DNA of 64,000 nucleotides from Ardenticatenaceae bacterium (GTDB lineage: Bacteria > Chloroflexota > Anaerolineae > Promineifilales > Promineifilaceae). The DNA lies in NCBI GenBank assembly GCA_020634245.1, contig JACKCC010000011.1, positions 1-64,000 on the forward strand. Reading direction: 5' to 3'. How positions within the stretch are numbered: position 1 is the first letter of the stretch; the number at the start of each line of letters is the position of its first letter. Below are positions 55,847-63,888 of the stretch, piece by piece. The notes below the pieces were generated by a model. The model ran no database searches. It was not told the DNA's origin and saw nothing but the letters and a program-made list of their open reading frames with translations. Both the position numbers and the translations under genes were made by a program.

Positions 55847-58231
55847 CTAAAACGTAGAAAGCGTTCCCTCACCGGAGTCCACCACCGCCCAATTGCCCTG
55901 TACCAAGTAGCCCACGGCCTTTTCTTTTGCGCCATCCATTAAGATGTTGAGGCGCAAATTGACGGCGATGGCAGCAATGTCGATGACTGTGATGTAATCG
56001 CTCAAGCGCACATCCTGCGGGGAAAGGGCTGCCAGCATGTTGGGTGAGTGGTGGAAAAAGTCCCAATTGAAACGGCCGTCACCCTCCGCCAGATGCAGCG
56101 GCAGCGAATGAATCCCCGATTCCACCAAATCCTGGAAAAAATGGGTACCGTACGAAAGTTCCGGCATATGTCCGTTCTGGGCAACCGCCATTTCAACCAA
56201 AACCTTAGTGTTGAAAATATCGGCATACGTCACCCGCACACCCAATTCCAAATTGGCGCTGCCCCAACGACCCGGCCCAATCAAAATAAACGATTCCTTC
56301 TCCAATCGCTTGTTAAGACGGCCGATTGCCCGCCCCAATTCCAGCTTAATCGTTTGGTCTGACAGGTGGTAATAGCTGTCCGGATCCACAAAAATGATAT
56401 AGCGAATACCTGTTGCCTGACCGTCGGGGATAAGCTTGTAGGCTGTAAACAAAATATCCCCATCAGGAATATCGTCAGGAATGGTAACTCGTCCGGTTTC
56501 TACGCGCGTGCTCAACGGGCGGCATTGCAGCAAATTTAACTTGTAGCTGGGGTACGGATAATCAGGGATGATTTCTACCGTAAATTCCACGTCAACCGGC
56601 ATCTCATACACTTCCTCCAACCGCACAAGCGCCGTCCGCATCAAATCGACGAATTTCTTCTCTTTGGTCAGCTTACTAAAGGTCAACACCAACCGGTCCG
56701 ACGGCCCTAACGAAGCGACAGACAAAATGTCGGACAGATAATCCCGCTTGTCAATCGAAGCAATTAAGCGTAAATTGGGGAATTCAGGCCCAATGACTTC
56801 CCGAAAAGGCAATGTTTTGAATTGGTTATCTTCCAGGTCAATCACGTCAATAAATTCCTGGGAATATTGGCGGATTGCTTTGGCTGTCGTTTCCGGGCGC
56901 AGCTGTGGATGGCTCAAAGCCAGCATACGCGGGTAATCGCGCCCCACCCGGTCTACCGCCCGGGTGCCAATGCCGGTGACGAGACGCAAGAAGCCATCTT
57001 CGCGCCGGATTTTTTCATTCCAGCGGAATGGATTCTGGCTGAAGGCTACACCGGCCAATGTGGGGAAAAAGTAACGGCCGTGTCGCTCCCCCTTCACCTC
57101 TTGCAACAAAACACCCATCCGTTCATCATAATCAATCAAACCATTACGCTGCCGGTACAAAATCGCATCCGGATTCAACGAACTGGCATACACCCGGCGG
57201 ATAGCATCCAACAAATCCTGTAAATTCTCCTCCGGCGTACCCTGATTCGGGCAGAAAAAACTCTCATACTTACCGGCAAAAGAAAAGCCAAAATTGTCCT
57301 CCAACAAGCTGGATGAACGTACAATCAACGGACTGTCGCCCATCTTCTCCAAGACCTGGCGCAAACGCATCACAATCTCTTCCGGGAATTCACCCCGAAG
57401 ATGAGCTTCAATAACAGCCGGGTGATCGGCACGAATCTCATCCAGCGGCCGATATTTTTGATTCATCAAATTGTCCAGGTTATTCATCAGGCGAAAATCA
57501 TAAATGACTTCACTGCCGATGAAAAAGGATTCAGGAATAGCTACCTTATTGGAAGCATCCCAAACTGATCCCGGTGCCGGTTCCTGCAAAATTTTCCAGG
57601 CCAGCGCCATCCCGGCCGACTTGCCGCCTATTTTGCCCCGACCAATGCGGCGGCGATAAATACGGCGCAAATCAGCTATCTGGAACACTCTTTTGGCGAT
57701 AGCAATAAATGGTAATTGATCACTGATCATCCGCTTGATCAACACCACCTTGATTTCTTCCAGATGATGCAGCACACGTTCCCGCTCTTCCGACGGCATT
57801 GCTTCATAGATTTCGCCTTGTTTGAACAGGAGTTCCCACGGCGCAATTTCCGGATTAAACGTCAACGCCGTCGTCGTAGAAACTTTGGCCTGTGATTCCA
57901 TCACCTCGGAAATGATTTGGTTCAAAAGTACCGTGCCCAGATTGTTGGCAAAATAAGAATCTGTCTGGTAATCACGAATCCGCGCCTTACGTTCCTGCCA
58001 CACATTCGCATCTTCCTCAAAAAAAGGATCGCGCAGCCCTTCCCGAAACTGAGACTCAATCGCTTTCTCCCTCACTTCTTGTTCAAACGCCTCTTTGGTA
58101 ATAATGCCGCGCCGGAATAATTCCTGGCGCATTCTTTTACGAATCGCATCACTCAAAATAGGGAATTGGGCCAATTTCACGTAGATGTCGATGGCTGGCG
58201 TTACGCTGCGCAGCGGCAAATAATCAAACAT
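55847..58231 (-). CDS. PEP-synthase-type PEP/pyruvate-binding (ATP-grasp) protein, stand-alone
   Basis: 794 aa. The middle and C-terminal parts show the PPDK_N ATP-grasp domain (GGKSAGMALAWKIL, PLIVRSSSLLEDNFGFSFAGKYESFF, LLQCRPLSTR), but the phosphohistidine domain and PEP-binding TIM barrel of PEP synthase or PPDK are absent. The N-terminal ~190 residues are helical and unassigned. It probably phosphorylates an unknown partner or substrate. ATG 58231 has AGGAG at seven bases; the ORF start at 58252 lies before that site. Confidence 0.78.
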   Translation of the reverse strand: MFDYLPLRSVTPAIDIYVKLAQFPILSDAIRKRMRQELFRRGIITKEAFEQEVREKAIESQFREGLRDPFFEEDANVWQERKARIRDYQTDSYFANNLGTVLLNQIISEVMESQAKVSTTTALTFNPEIAPWELLFKQGEIYEAMPSEERERVLHHLEEIKVVLIKRMISDQLPFIAIAKRVFQIADLRRIYRRRIGRGKIGGKSAGMALAWKILQEPAPGSVWDASNKVAIPESFFIGSEVIYDFRLMNNLDNLMNQKYRPLDEIRADHPAVIEAHLRGEFPEEIVMRLRQVLEKMGDSPLIVRSSSLLEDNFGFSFAGKYESFFCPNQGTPEENLQDLLDAIRRVYASSLNPDAILYRQRNGLIDYDERMGVLLQEVKGERHGRYFFPTLAGVAFSQNPFRWNEKIRREDGFLRLVTGIGTRAVDRVGRDYPRMLALSHPQLRPETTAKAIRQYSQEFIDVIDLEDNQFKTLPFREVIGPEFPNLRLIASIDKRDYLSDILSVASLGPSDRLVLTFSKLTKEKKFVDLMRTALVRLEEVYEMPVDVEFTVEIIPDYPYPSYKLNLLQCRPLSTRVETGRVTIPDDIPDGDILFTAYKLIPDGQATGIRYIIFVDPDSYYHLSDQTIKLELGRAIGRLNKRLEKESFILIGPGRWGSANLELGVRVTYADIFNTKVLVEMAVAQNGHMPELSYGTHFFQDLVESGIHSLPLHLAEGDGRFNWDFFHHSPNMLAALSPQDVRLSDYITVIDIAAIAVNLRLNILMDGAKEKAVGYLVQGNWAVVDSGEGTLSTF

Positions 58232-58348
58232 ATCATTTCTCCTGGGCGGCAATTATAACAATTTGCATGGATTCGTGAATGCCAGTAAAAAGTGGGCAAG
58301 TTTGCAGGTGGCAGGTTTGCAAGCAGCAAGAATATAAAGGAGATTTAG

Positions 58349-58696
58349 ATGCCGACGATTTTTGGGAAAATTTTACGGGGAGAAGCCCCAGCCGACATTG
58401 TTTACAAAGATGATTGGGTGACGGCGTTCCGCGACATTCACCCGGCCGCGTCCACGCATATTTTGATCATCCCTAACAAATACATTCCCACGATGAATGA
58501 TGTGGAAGAGGATGATGCGCTGCTGTTGGGGCGGATGATGCTAACGGCCAAGAAGTTAGCAGCGCAAGAAGGGATTGCCGAAGACGGCTACCGGTTGATC
58601 ATCAACTGCAACCGGCATGGCGGCCAGGAAGTGTACCACCTGCATCTGCATTTGATTGGGGGACGGCCGTTAGGCCCCATGATCCTCCGCCGCTAA
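58349..58696 (+). CDS. HIT-family hydrolase (HinT-like)
   Basis: 115 aa, nucleoside phosphoramidase type. Active-site triad HLHLHL after GGQEVY, preceded by HILIIPNKYIPT. AAAGGAGA precedes the ATG. The 3' end overlaps the convergent gene by four bases. Confidence 0.92.
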   Translation: MPTIFGKILRGEAPADIVYKDDWVTAFRDIHPAASTHILIIPNKYIPTMNDVEEDDALLLGRMMLTAKKLAAQEGIAEDGYRLIINCNRHGGQEVYHLHLHLIGGRPLGPMILRR

Positions 58697-59748
58697 TTTA
58701 ACGGGGACAACTGCGGCCCGGCGGGCGTGTCCTGTACCTGCCAGCCCAGCGCCTCGATTTGAGCGCGCAGTTCGTCAGCTTTGGCCCATTGGCGCTGCTC
58801 ACGGGCCTGGGTGCGCGCTTCTACCAGGTCGAGCACGGCCGTTTCCGGTTCCCGATCAGGTTCAGACAACAACTGCTCCTGGGCCGCCAACGCCGCCTGC
58901 CACACGTCAGGATGAATGCCAGATTGCGGTTCGGGCATCTGCCAGGGACCCAGTTCAGTCGCGGCAAAGGTCTGGCCGCTGGCAAATTCTTGCCGTTTTG
59001 CGCCACGGAGGATGACGACACGGCCGTTTCCCATCACCGTACATTCACCGGCCAACGGATCAATCACCAACGACGTATGCTCATCCAACCCCAAAACCGT
59101 CTGCTCCGGCGGCAAAAGCTGCCGCAGTTCTTCAAAGCGGGCACGGCCCATAAAACAGCGGCTGGTATCCAGTTCCTCACCGCCATCCGTATTGTTCCAA
59201 TGGGGAATAATCGTCAACGACAAGCCAAATGCGCCAAAAAAGTCCAATCCCGGCTGCCAGTGCAAATCCTGCCCCACCTTGTAAATTTCATACACTGGCA
59301 AAGTCGTTGCACTCATTGCCACCGTCGCCGCACTGGCCAACAGCAAAGCAGCACCCAATCGCTGCCGGGCCACCAGCATCTGCCAGGCCAGGCTATCTTG
59401 AAGCTGCCGCACCGCATAAGTCGGGCTGCCCGGCCCCAAAAAAAGCCAATCCGCCGACCACATGGGCTGCAAAATAGCCGCATCGTCCGGGCTGAAGGAC
59501 GTTCCCTTTTTGCGGGCCGGGATAATGTCAATCTGGGGATTGTAATTTTGCAGGCGGCGAGCCATAAACTCGCCCACTTTCCCGGCTACCTGCGCTGAAT
59601 TGGGTTCAAATCCGGCCGGTGTTTCCAGGATGGCTACAGCCAAAGGGTTGGCCGAACGCTGAGCAACTGTTTCGTATGTTTTGCCACTGGAGGCCGATGT
59701 TTCTCCAGAACCAAACAAAACAATCAATCCGGGTTGGTTTTTCGTCAA
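58693..59748 (-). CDS. S51-like peptidase (class I glutamine-amidotransferase fold) fused to a CysRS-like C-terminal tail
   Basis: 351 aa. Residues 1-200 resemble peptidase E/cyanophycinase-type proteins (LIVLFGSGETS, FLGPGSPTYAVRQL, and LLLASAATVAMSA where the nucleophile Ser would sit). The last ~45 residues (VEARTQAREQRQWAKADELR, then QVQDTPAGPQL) match the C-terminal helical tail of cysteinyl-tRNA synthetase. The start is TTG 59748 with AGGAG seven bases upstream; no ATG fits. It overlaps the HIT gene by four bases, tail to tail. Confidence 0.75.
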   Translation of the reverse strand: MTKNQPGLIVLFGSGETSASSGKTYETVAQRSANPLAVAILETPAGFEPNSAQVAGKVGEFMARRLQNYNPQIDIIPARKKGTSFSPDDAAILQPMWSADWLFLGPGSPTYAVRQLQDSLAWQMLVARQRLGAALLLASAATVAMSATTLPVYEIYKVGQDLHWQPGLDFFGAFGLSLTIIPHWNNTDGGEELDTSRCFMGRARFEELRQLLPPEQTVLGLDEHTSLVIDPLAGECTVMGNGRVVILRGAKRQEFASGQTFAATELGPWQMPEPQSGIHPDVWQAALAAQEQLLSEPDREPETAVLDLVEARTQAREQRQWAKADELRAQIEALGWQVQDTPAGPQLSPLN

Positions 59749-59774
59749 AATGATACTCCTGGGAATGGAATTGG

Positions 59775-61343
59775 TTATTCTGCTGTGATTGTGTTTTCCT
59801 GTTCACGGCAGCCGTCGCAGGCTTCGATGACGGTGCTGCCCCGCACCAGCGCGCCGTCGTACTCGCTGCCAAAACCTTGCGAGACCCAACCGCTTAGCAC
59901 AAAGGGAACTGCACCGTCGGCGGCCACCCAACGGCCGTTAAACATCCGCGCCAAATGAACATGCAGCGCATTAGAGAAACCGCCCTCGCAAGATGGGTGT
60001 CCCAGCCGGTCACCAGCCTGGACGATTGTACCCGCCGGAATCCGGTCGCGGCTGGCCAGATGCATATGCAGCACCGCCCAGCCGGTTCCGACAAATCCAT
60101 CACCGTCCAAGTCGACCACCACCGCGCCTAAATCACTGCGCACGACCCGGCCATCGGCAACGGCCGTTACCCAGGCATCCGTCTCCACACAACCTTGCAG
60201 CGCCCCATCCGGCGCAAAATCCAAAGCCGCCCAGGCCGAGCCGGTATTCCAACCGCCGTGCGGCCCGCCGGTAAACCGCCACGTTTCGCCGCTGGCCCAG
60301 GGCAACTGCATCGGCGGCTGAGTCATTCCCGCTGGCCACAGCGGATCCACCGTGTAGGCAAACGGATTGCCAAACAAACGACCAAAAGTGGCAAACAAGC
60401 CATCCGGCCCTACATCCTGCTGCCAGCCAGCGTAAGTCGCGCCGTCATGAGCGCCCAGCATATTTTGTACGCCGGCTGTGCCATCGTTAATCGTCGGTTC
60501 AAAAGCCAGCCGGGTGCCATCATTAATGAGGAAACTGGTCATGCCGCCTTCGGAACGGCCGTAAAACCCCCAATTTAGCTGGTTGGCCGCCCAACTTAGC
60601 TGAAAATACAATCCATCGTAATTGGGCTGGCGATAGCCCATCGGATAGCCGTCATCGGTAACGGCCGTTTGCGTCACCCAGCCGGCACGATATTCCAGAA
60701 CCGCCAGCAGCAGGCGCGGATTCACGCTGTGCCGGTCGGCCACCAACTGTACAATGGCCGGACCGTCCAGCCACTGCCCCTCTACCGCCTCGCTGTAAGT
60801 AACCAGATAACCGTTCAACTGCACCGCAAAGCCGCGCACGTCAAAATCTTTGGCCGCCGGACCATACACCAGTTCGCTGTCCGGGATGATTTTGAAGCTC
60901 GACCCAACCGTCTGCCCCTGGGTCGGAATCTGCAAAACCTGGCCAACGTACAACAAATCGCTGCCGCCCAGTTGATTGGCTGTTTGCAATTCCTCTACGC
61001 TGCTGCCGTACACCTGGGCCAGATAGCCTAACGTCTCCCCAGCATTTACGGTGTGGCTGATAAATGGTTCGCTGTTTTCACCGGCCGCGTGCGGTGCATC
61101 CGGTGTGGGCGTACCCAGATAAGTTGGCAGCGCCGAACTGACCGGCTGCTGCAAAATCGGCGTTGGCGGCAGTAAACCCTCGCTGTTTCGTGTCACCAAA
61201 GGCGTTGGCGGCATAGTAAACGCACCGGGGGAAGCCACAATCGTCACGGTCGGGTCGGGTCGTTCACAGCCAGCCAGGCTAAAGAAAATCAATAAGAACA
61301 AGCGTGTGAATTGGAAGGAGGATTTTTTCTCCATTGCCTGCAT
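59775..61343 (-). CDS. LysM and M23-type peptidase lipoprotein
   Basis: 522 aa envelope protein. Signal peptide with lipobox LAGC (Cys26); Thr/Pro-rich linker; LysM domain at about residues 90-135 (HTVNAGETLGYLAQVYG, ANQLGG, VGQVLQIP) for peptidoglycan binding; a central region of unclear fold; and a C-terminal M23-like domain (LHMHLASRD, GDRLGHPSCEGG, ALHVHLARM). One family His may be missing, so activity is uncertain. AGGA lies five bases before the ATG; an in-frame ATG occurs three codons on. Confidence 0.83.
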   Translation of the reverse strand: MQAMEKKSSFQFTRLFLLIFFSLAGCERPDPTVTIVASPGAFTMPPTPLVTRNSEGLLPPTPILQQPVSSALPTYLGTPTPDAPHAAGENSEPFISHTVNAGETLGYLAQVYGSSVEELQTANQLGGSDLLYVGQVLQIPTQGQTVGSSFKIIPDSELVYGPAAKDFDVRGFAVQLNGYLVTYSEAVEGQWLDGPAIVQLVADRHSVNPRLLLAVLEYRAGWVTQTAVTDDGYPMGYRQPNYDGLYFQLSWAANQLNWGFYGRSEGGMTSFLINDGTRLAFEPTINDGTAGVQNMLGAHDGATYAGWQQDVGPDGLFATFGRLFGNPFAYTVDPLWPAGMTQPPMQLPWASGETWRFTGGPHGGWNTGSAWAALDFAPDGALQGCVETDAWVTAVADGRVVRSDLGAVVVDLDGDGFVGTGWAVLHMHLASRDRIPAGTIVQAGDRLGHPSCEGGFSNALHVHLARMFNGRWVAADGAVPFVLSGWVSQGFGSEYDGALVRGSTVIEACDGCREQENTITAE

Positions 61344-61429
61344 TTTATCCTAACTGCCGAATCGAGGGAAAAAATCCTGCTAATTTTGCTGATTTTTTAT
61401 CGAAAGTTTATCTGTTTTGAAATTGGTAC

Positions 61430-61476
61430 TTGACAAACTAATATTATTAGTTTATAAACTAACTAAATTAGTTAAC
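61430..61476 (+). promoter_or_regulatory. Promoter with overlapping palindromic operators for the MBL-TetR operon
   Basis: TTGACA (61430-61435), a 17-base spacer and TATAAA (61453-61458) form a near-perfect promoter. The spacer itself is the palindrome AACTAATATTATTAGTT; TTAGTTTATAAACTAA (61447-61462) covers the -10 box; TAACTAAATTAGTTA (61460-61474) follows it. All use the half-site AACTAA/TTAGTT. They are likely bound by the TetR protein encoded in the same operon. Confidence 0.8.
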
Positions 61477-61493
61477 AAAGGAGTGCAAATCGG

Positions 61494-62195
61494 ATGAAGT
61501 TAACACAACACGGGGAAAATTTATGGCAAATCACCCGCTTCTATGCTTTTAACTGCTATTTAGTACGCGATGGTAATGGCCTGACACTGATTGATACAAA
61601 TATGGAAGGCAGCGCCGCCGACATCTTAAAAGCCGCCCAAACCATCCGCCAGCCCATCACCCGCATTACGCTAACCCATGCCCACGGCGACCATGTGGGA
61701 TCACTGGATGAAGTGGCCGCCCAACTCCCCGATGCCGAAGTCACATTTACGGCCCGCACGGCCGAGTTTCTTCAGGGTAAGCTGGAATTGCACCCCGATG
61801 AACCGCAAAGCAAACTACGCGGCGGGTTTGTCAATCGGATGACGCAGGCTACGCGACTGATCAGCCCGGGGGAGATGGTGGGGTCGTTGCGTGTCGTCGC
61901 TGCCCCCGGCCATACGCCCGACCACATCGCTTTTTATGATGAACGGGACGGCACGCTGATCGCCGGTGATGCTTTCCAGACACAGGCGGGCACGGCCGTT
62001 GCCGGTATTACGCGCTGGCTGTTTCCTTTCCCGGCGATGGCTACCTGGCATTTACCGACGGCGTTGGTAACGGCCGTTACCCTGCGCAACCTGAATCTGA
62101 CCCGGCTGGCGGTGGGACACGGCCGTGTGCTGGAAAATCCGGCAAGCCAAATGGACAAAGCCATTCGAGAAGCGGAGGCTAAAGTCAATGGGTAA
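61494..62195 (+). CDS. Metallo-beta-lactamase-fold hydrolase
   Basis: 233 aa with the complete metal motif THAHGDHVG, a later His in AAPGHTPDH, the bridging Asp in IAGDAF and a final His in GHG. The substrate is unknown; relatives include lactonases and glyoxalase II-like enzymes. AAGGAG lies upstream. It is the first gene of an operon with its probable TetR regulator, whose start overlaps by eight bases. Confidence 0.88.
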   Translation: MKLTQHGENLWQITRFYAFNCYLVRDGNGLTLIDTNMEGSAADILKAAQTIRQPITRITLTHAHGDHVGSLDEVAAQLPDAEVTFTARTAEFLQGKLELHPDEPQSKLRGGFVNRMTQATRLISPGEMVGSLRVVAAPGHTPDHIAFYDERDGTLIAGDAFQTQAGTAVAGITRWLFPFPAMATWHLPTALVTAVTLRNLNLTRLAVGHGRVLENPASQMDKAIREAEAKVNG

Positions 62196-62760
62196 ACGCA
62201 GACAACTTAACCGGGAAAAGGTCATTGAGAAAGCAGCAGTCATGGCCGATGAGACCGGCAGTGTAACGGCCGTCAGCCTCACCGCGCTGGCCCAAGCGCT
62301 GGAGATTCGTCCCCCATCGCTCTACAATCACATCGCCAGCCTGGATGATTTATACGATGGCCTGACGTTGTTTGGCATGCAGCAGCTCATCGCCGATTTA
62401 CGCCAGGCGTCGCTGGGATTGGTCGGGCGAGAGGCAGTCGTAGCCCTGGCCCATAGCTATCGCCGCTTTGCCCATGAACACCCCGGCCTCTACCCGTTAA
62501 CCATTCGTGCACCGGAACCGGATAAAACCGAATTGGTCGCCCTATCACAGGAATTGGTTCAAATGCTGCTGCTGCTCATGGCCTCTTTGGGCTTGCAGGG
62601 CGATGACGCGATTCATGCTATTCGCGGGCTGCGGGCGGTATTGCATGGCTTCACCAGCCTGGAAGCCGCCGGAGGCTACAAAATGGCGTTGGAGCAAGAG
62701 GAAAGTTTTCGTCGTCTGATTGACGCTTATCTTGACGGAGTAACCAGGAGCAAAAACTAA
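62188..62760 (+). CDS. TetR-family transcriptional regulator
   Basis: 190 aa. N-terminal helix-turn-helix (REKVIEKAAVMADETG, SLTALAQALEIRPPSLYNHIAS) and a WHG-type C-terminal ligand domain (FAHEHPGLYPLTI, IRGLRAVLHGFTSLEAAGG). ATG 62188 overlaps the end of the hydrolase gene. It probably represses its own operon through the AACTAA/TTAGTT palindromes at 61436-61474. Confidence 0.88.
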   Translation: MGKRRQLNREKVIEKAAVMADETGSVTAVSLTALAQALEIRPPSLYNHIASLDDLYDGLTLFGMQQLIADLRQASLGLVGREAVVALAHSYRRFAHEHPGLYPLTIRAPEPDKTELVALSQELVQMLLLLMASLGLQGDDAIHAIRGLRAVLHGFTSLEAAGGYKMALEQEESFRRLIDAYLDGVTRSKN

Positions 62761-63095
62761 TGGCTATTTTACAGGCAGTGAATTTGGGATTACGGTTCGT
62801 TTTGGAGCTTTGCCTCCTGGCCGCTTTGGGTTACTGGGGCTTTCAGCTAGAACAAAGTTGGCCAATCCGCATCGCCGCCGGGCTGGGCACACCGCTTTTG
62901 GCGGCAGCGATCTGGGGCATGTTTGTCGCGCCGAAAGCGGCCCATTTGCTGGCTGACCCGTGGCGCTTTGCGCTGGAAATCATTTTGTTTGGGCTGGGCG
63001 CAGGCGCGTTGTATCTGGCGGAACGGCCGTCACTGGCCGCCGCCCTCTTCATCATCTTTCTCATCAACCGGGTGCTGGTGATGGTCTGGAAATAG
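62760..63095 (+). CDS. DUF2568 (YrdB-like) membrane protein
   Basis: 111 aa with four hydrophobic helices, starting VNLGLRFVLELCLLAALGYWGF, the family hallmark, with WGMFVAPKA in the middle. Function unknown. Its ATG overlaps the last base of the TetR stop (TAATG), so it is the third gene of the operon. Confidence 0.85.
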   Translation: MAILQAVNLGLRFVLELCLLAALGYWGFQLEQSWPIRIAAGLGTPLLAAAIWGMFVAPKAAHLLADPWRFALEIILFGLGAGALYLAERPSLAAALFIIFLINRVLVMVWK

Positions 63096-63106
63096 GTCTT
63101 GAAATA

Positions 63107-63169
63107 AGTGCCAGTCACAGGGCTTTAGATTTTGCTCAAGTCAGGTCTTTCCGCCCTGTGACTGGCACT
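63107..63169. repeat. Dispersed inverted repeat AGTGCCAGTCAC, copy 3
   Basis: AGTGCCAGTCACAGGGC and GCCCTGTGACTGGCACT are perfect 17-base arms. The arms carry compensating changes compared with the other two copies, which keep the stem. Confidence 0.88.
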
Positions 63170-63219
63170 GCGTCCTTCCCGCGCTAGGGAAATCGCAAAA
63201 TCCGGCTACAATTACGCCC

Positions 63220-63888
63220 ATGCAAGCAAATTACACACAACGATTACGTTTAACCTTTAGCAAAACAGGGCCGACACGCTTTATCGGCCATTTGGATTTG
63301 GCCCTTACGCTGGAAAGAGCGCTCAACCGGGCGCGCATTCCGGTAGCTTACACACAAGGCTTTAATCCGCGGCCGCGAATGCAAATGGCGGCGGCGTTGC
63401 CGCTGGGTTTCACCAGTGAGTGTGAGATGGCCGACATCTGGTTGATGGAAACGATGGAACCGGCGCAGGTACGACAGCAGTTGATGGCCAAAATGGCCCC
63501 CGGTATTATAATTCATCAAATAGCAGATGTGGACCTGAAAGGGCCAACTTTGCAAACGTTGACGACGGAATCGGCTTACACGGTGACGTTGCTGAACCCG
63601 GTGGATACGGCCGTTCTCCTACAAAAAATCACCGACTTACTGGCTGCCGATACGCTGGTACGTGAACGGGGTCATGGCAAAAAGCAAAAAGAGTACGACT
63701 TGCGCCCCCTAATTTATGATCTGCATCTGGTTGCCGACAGTGACCCGGCCATATTGAAAATGCGGCTGGCGATGGAAGAAAACAAAAACGGCCGTCCCGA
63801 CGAAGTGCTGCTGGAATTGGGCCTCGACCCGTTGGCCGCCCGCATTCACCGTACAGCCATTGTGCTCAACGAAACGGTGGAAAGTTGA
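63220..63888 (+). CDS. DUF2344 (TIGR03936 family) protein
   Basis: 222 aa, matching the family usually encoded next to, or fused with, a radical-SAM protein of unknown role: RLRLTFSKTGPTRFIGHLDLALTLERAL, YTQGFNPRPRMQMAAALPLG. No radical-SAM partner is in view. TACAAT (63207-63212) lies seven bases before the ATG and no Shine-Dalgarno is present, suggesting a leaderless transcript. Confidence 0.85.
   Translation: MQANYTQRLRLTFSKTGPTRFIGHLDLALTLERALNRARIPVAYTQGFNPRPRMQMAAALPLGFTSECEMADIWLMETMEPAQVRQQLMAKMAPGIIIHQIADVDLKGPTLQTLTTESAYTVTLLNPVDTAVLLQKITDLLAADTLVRERGHGKKQKEYDLRPLIYDLHLVADSDPAILKMRLAMEENKNGRPDEVLLELGLDPLAARIHRTAIVLNETVES

Noticed and set aside
59600..59625. A tRNA T-loop-like GGTTCAAATCC
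   Set aside because: It lies within the peptidase-like coding sequence and no cloverleaf can be built around it.
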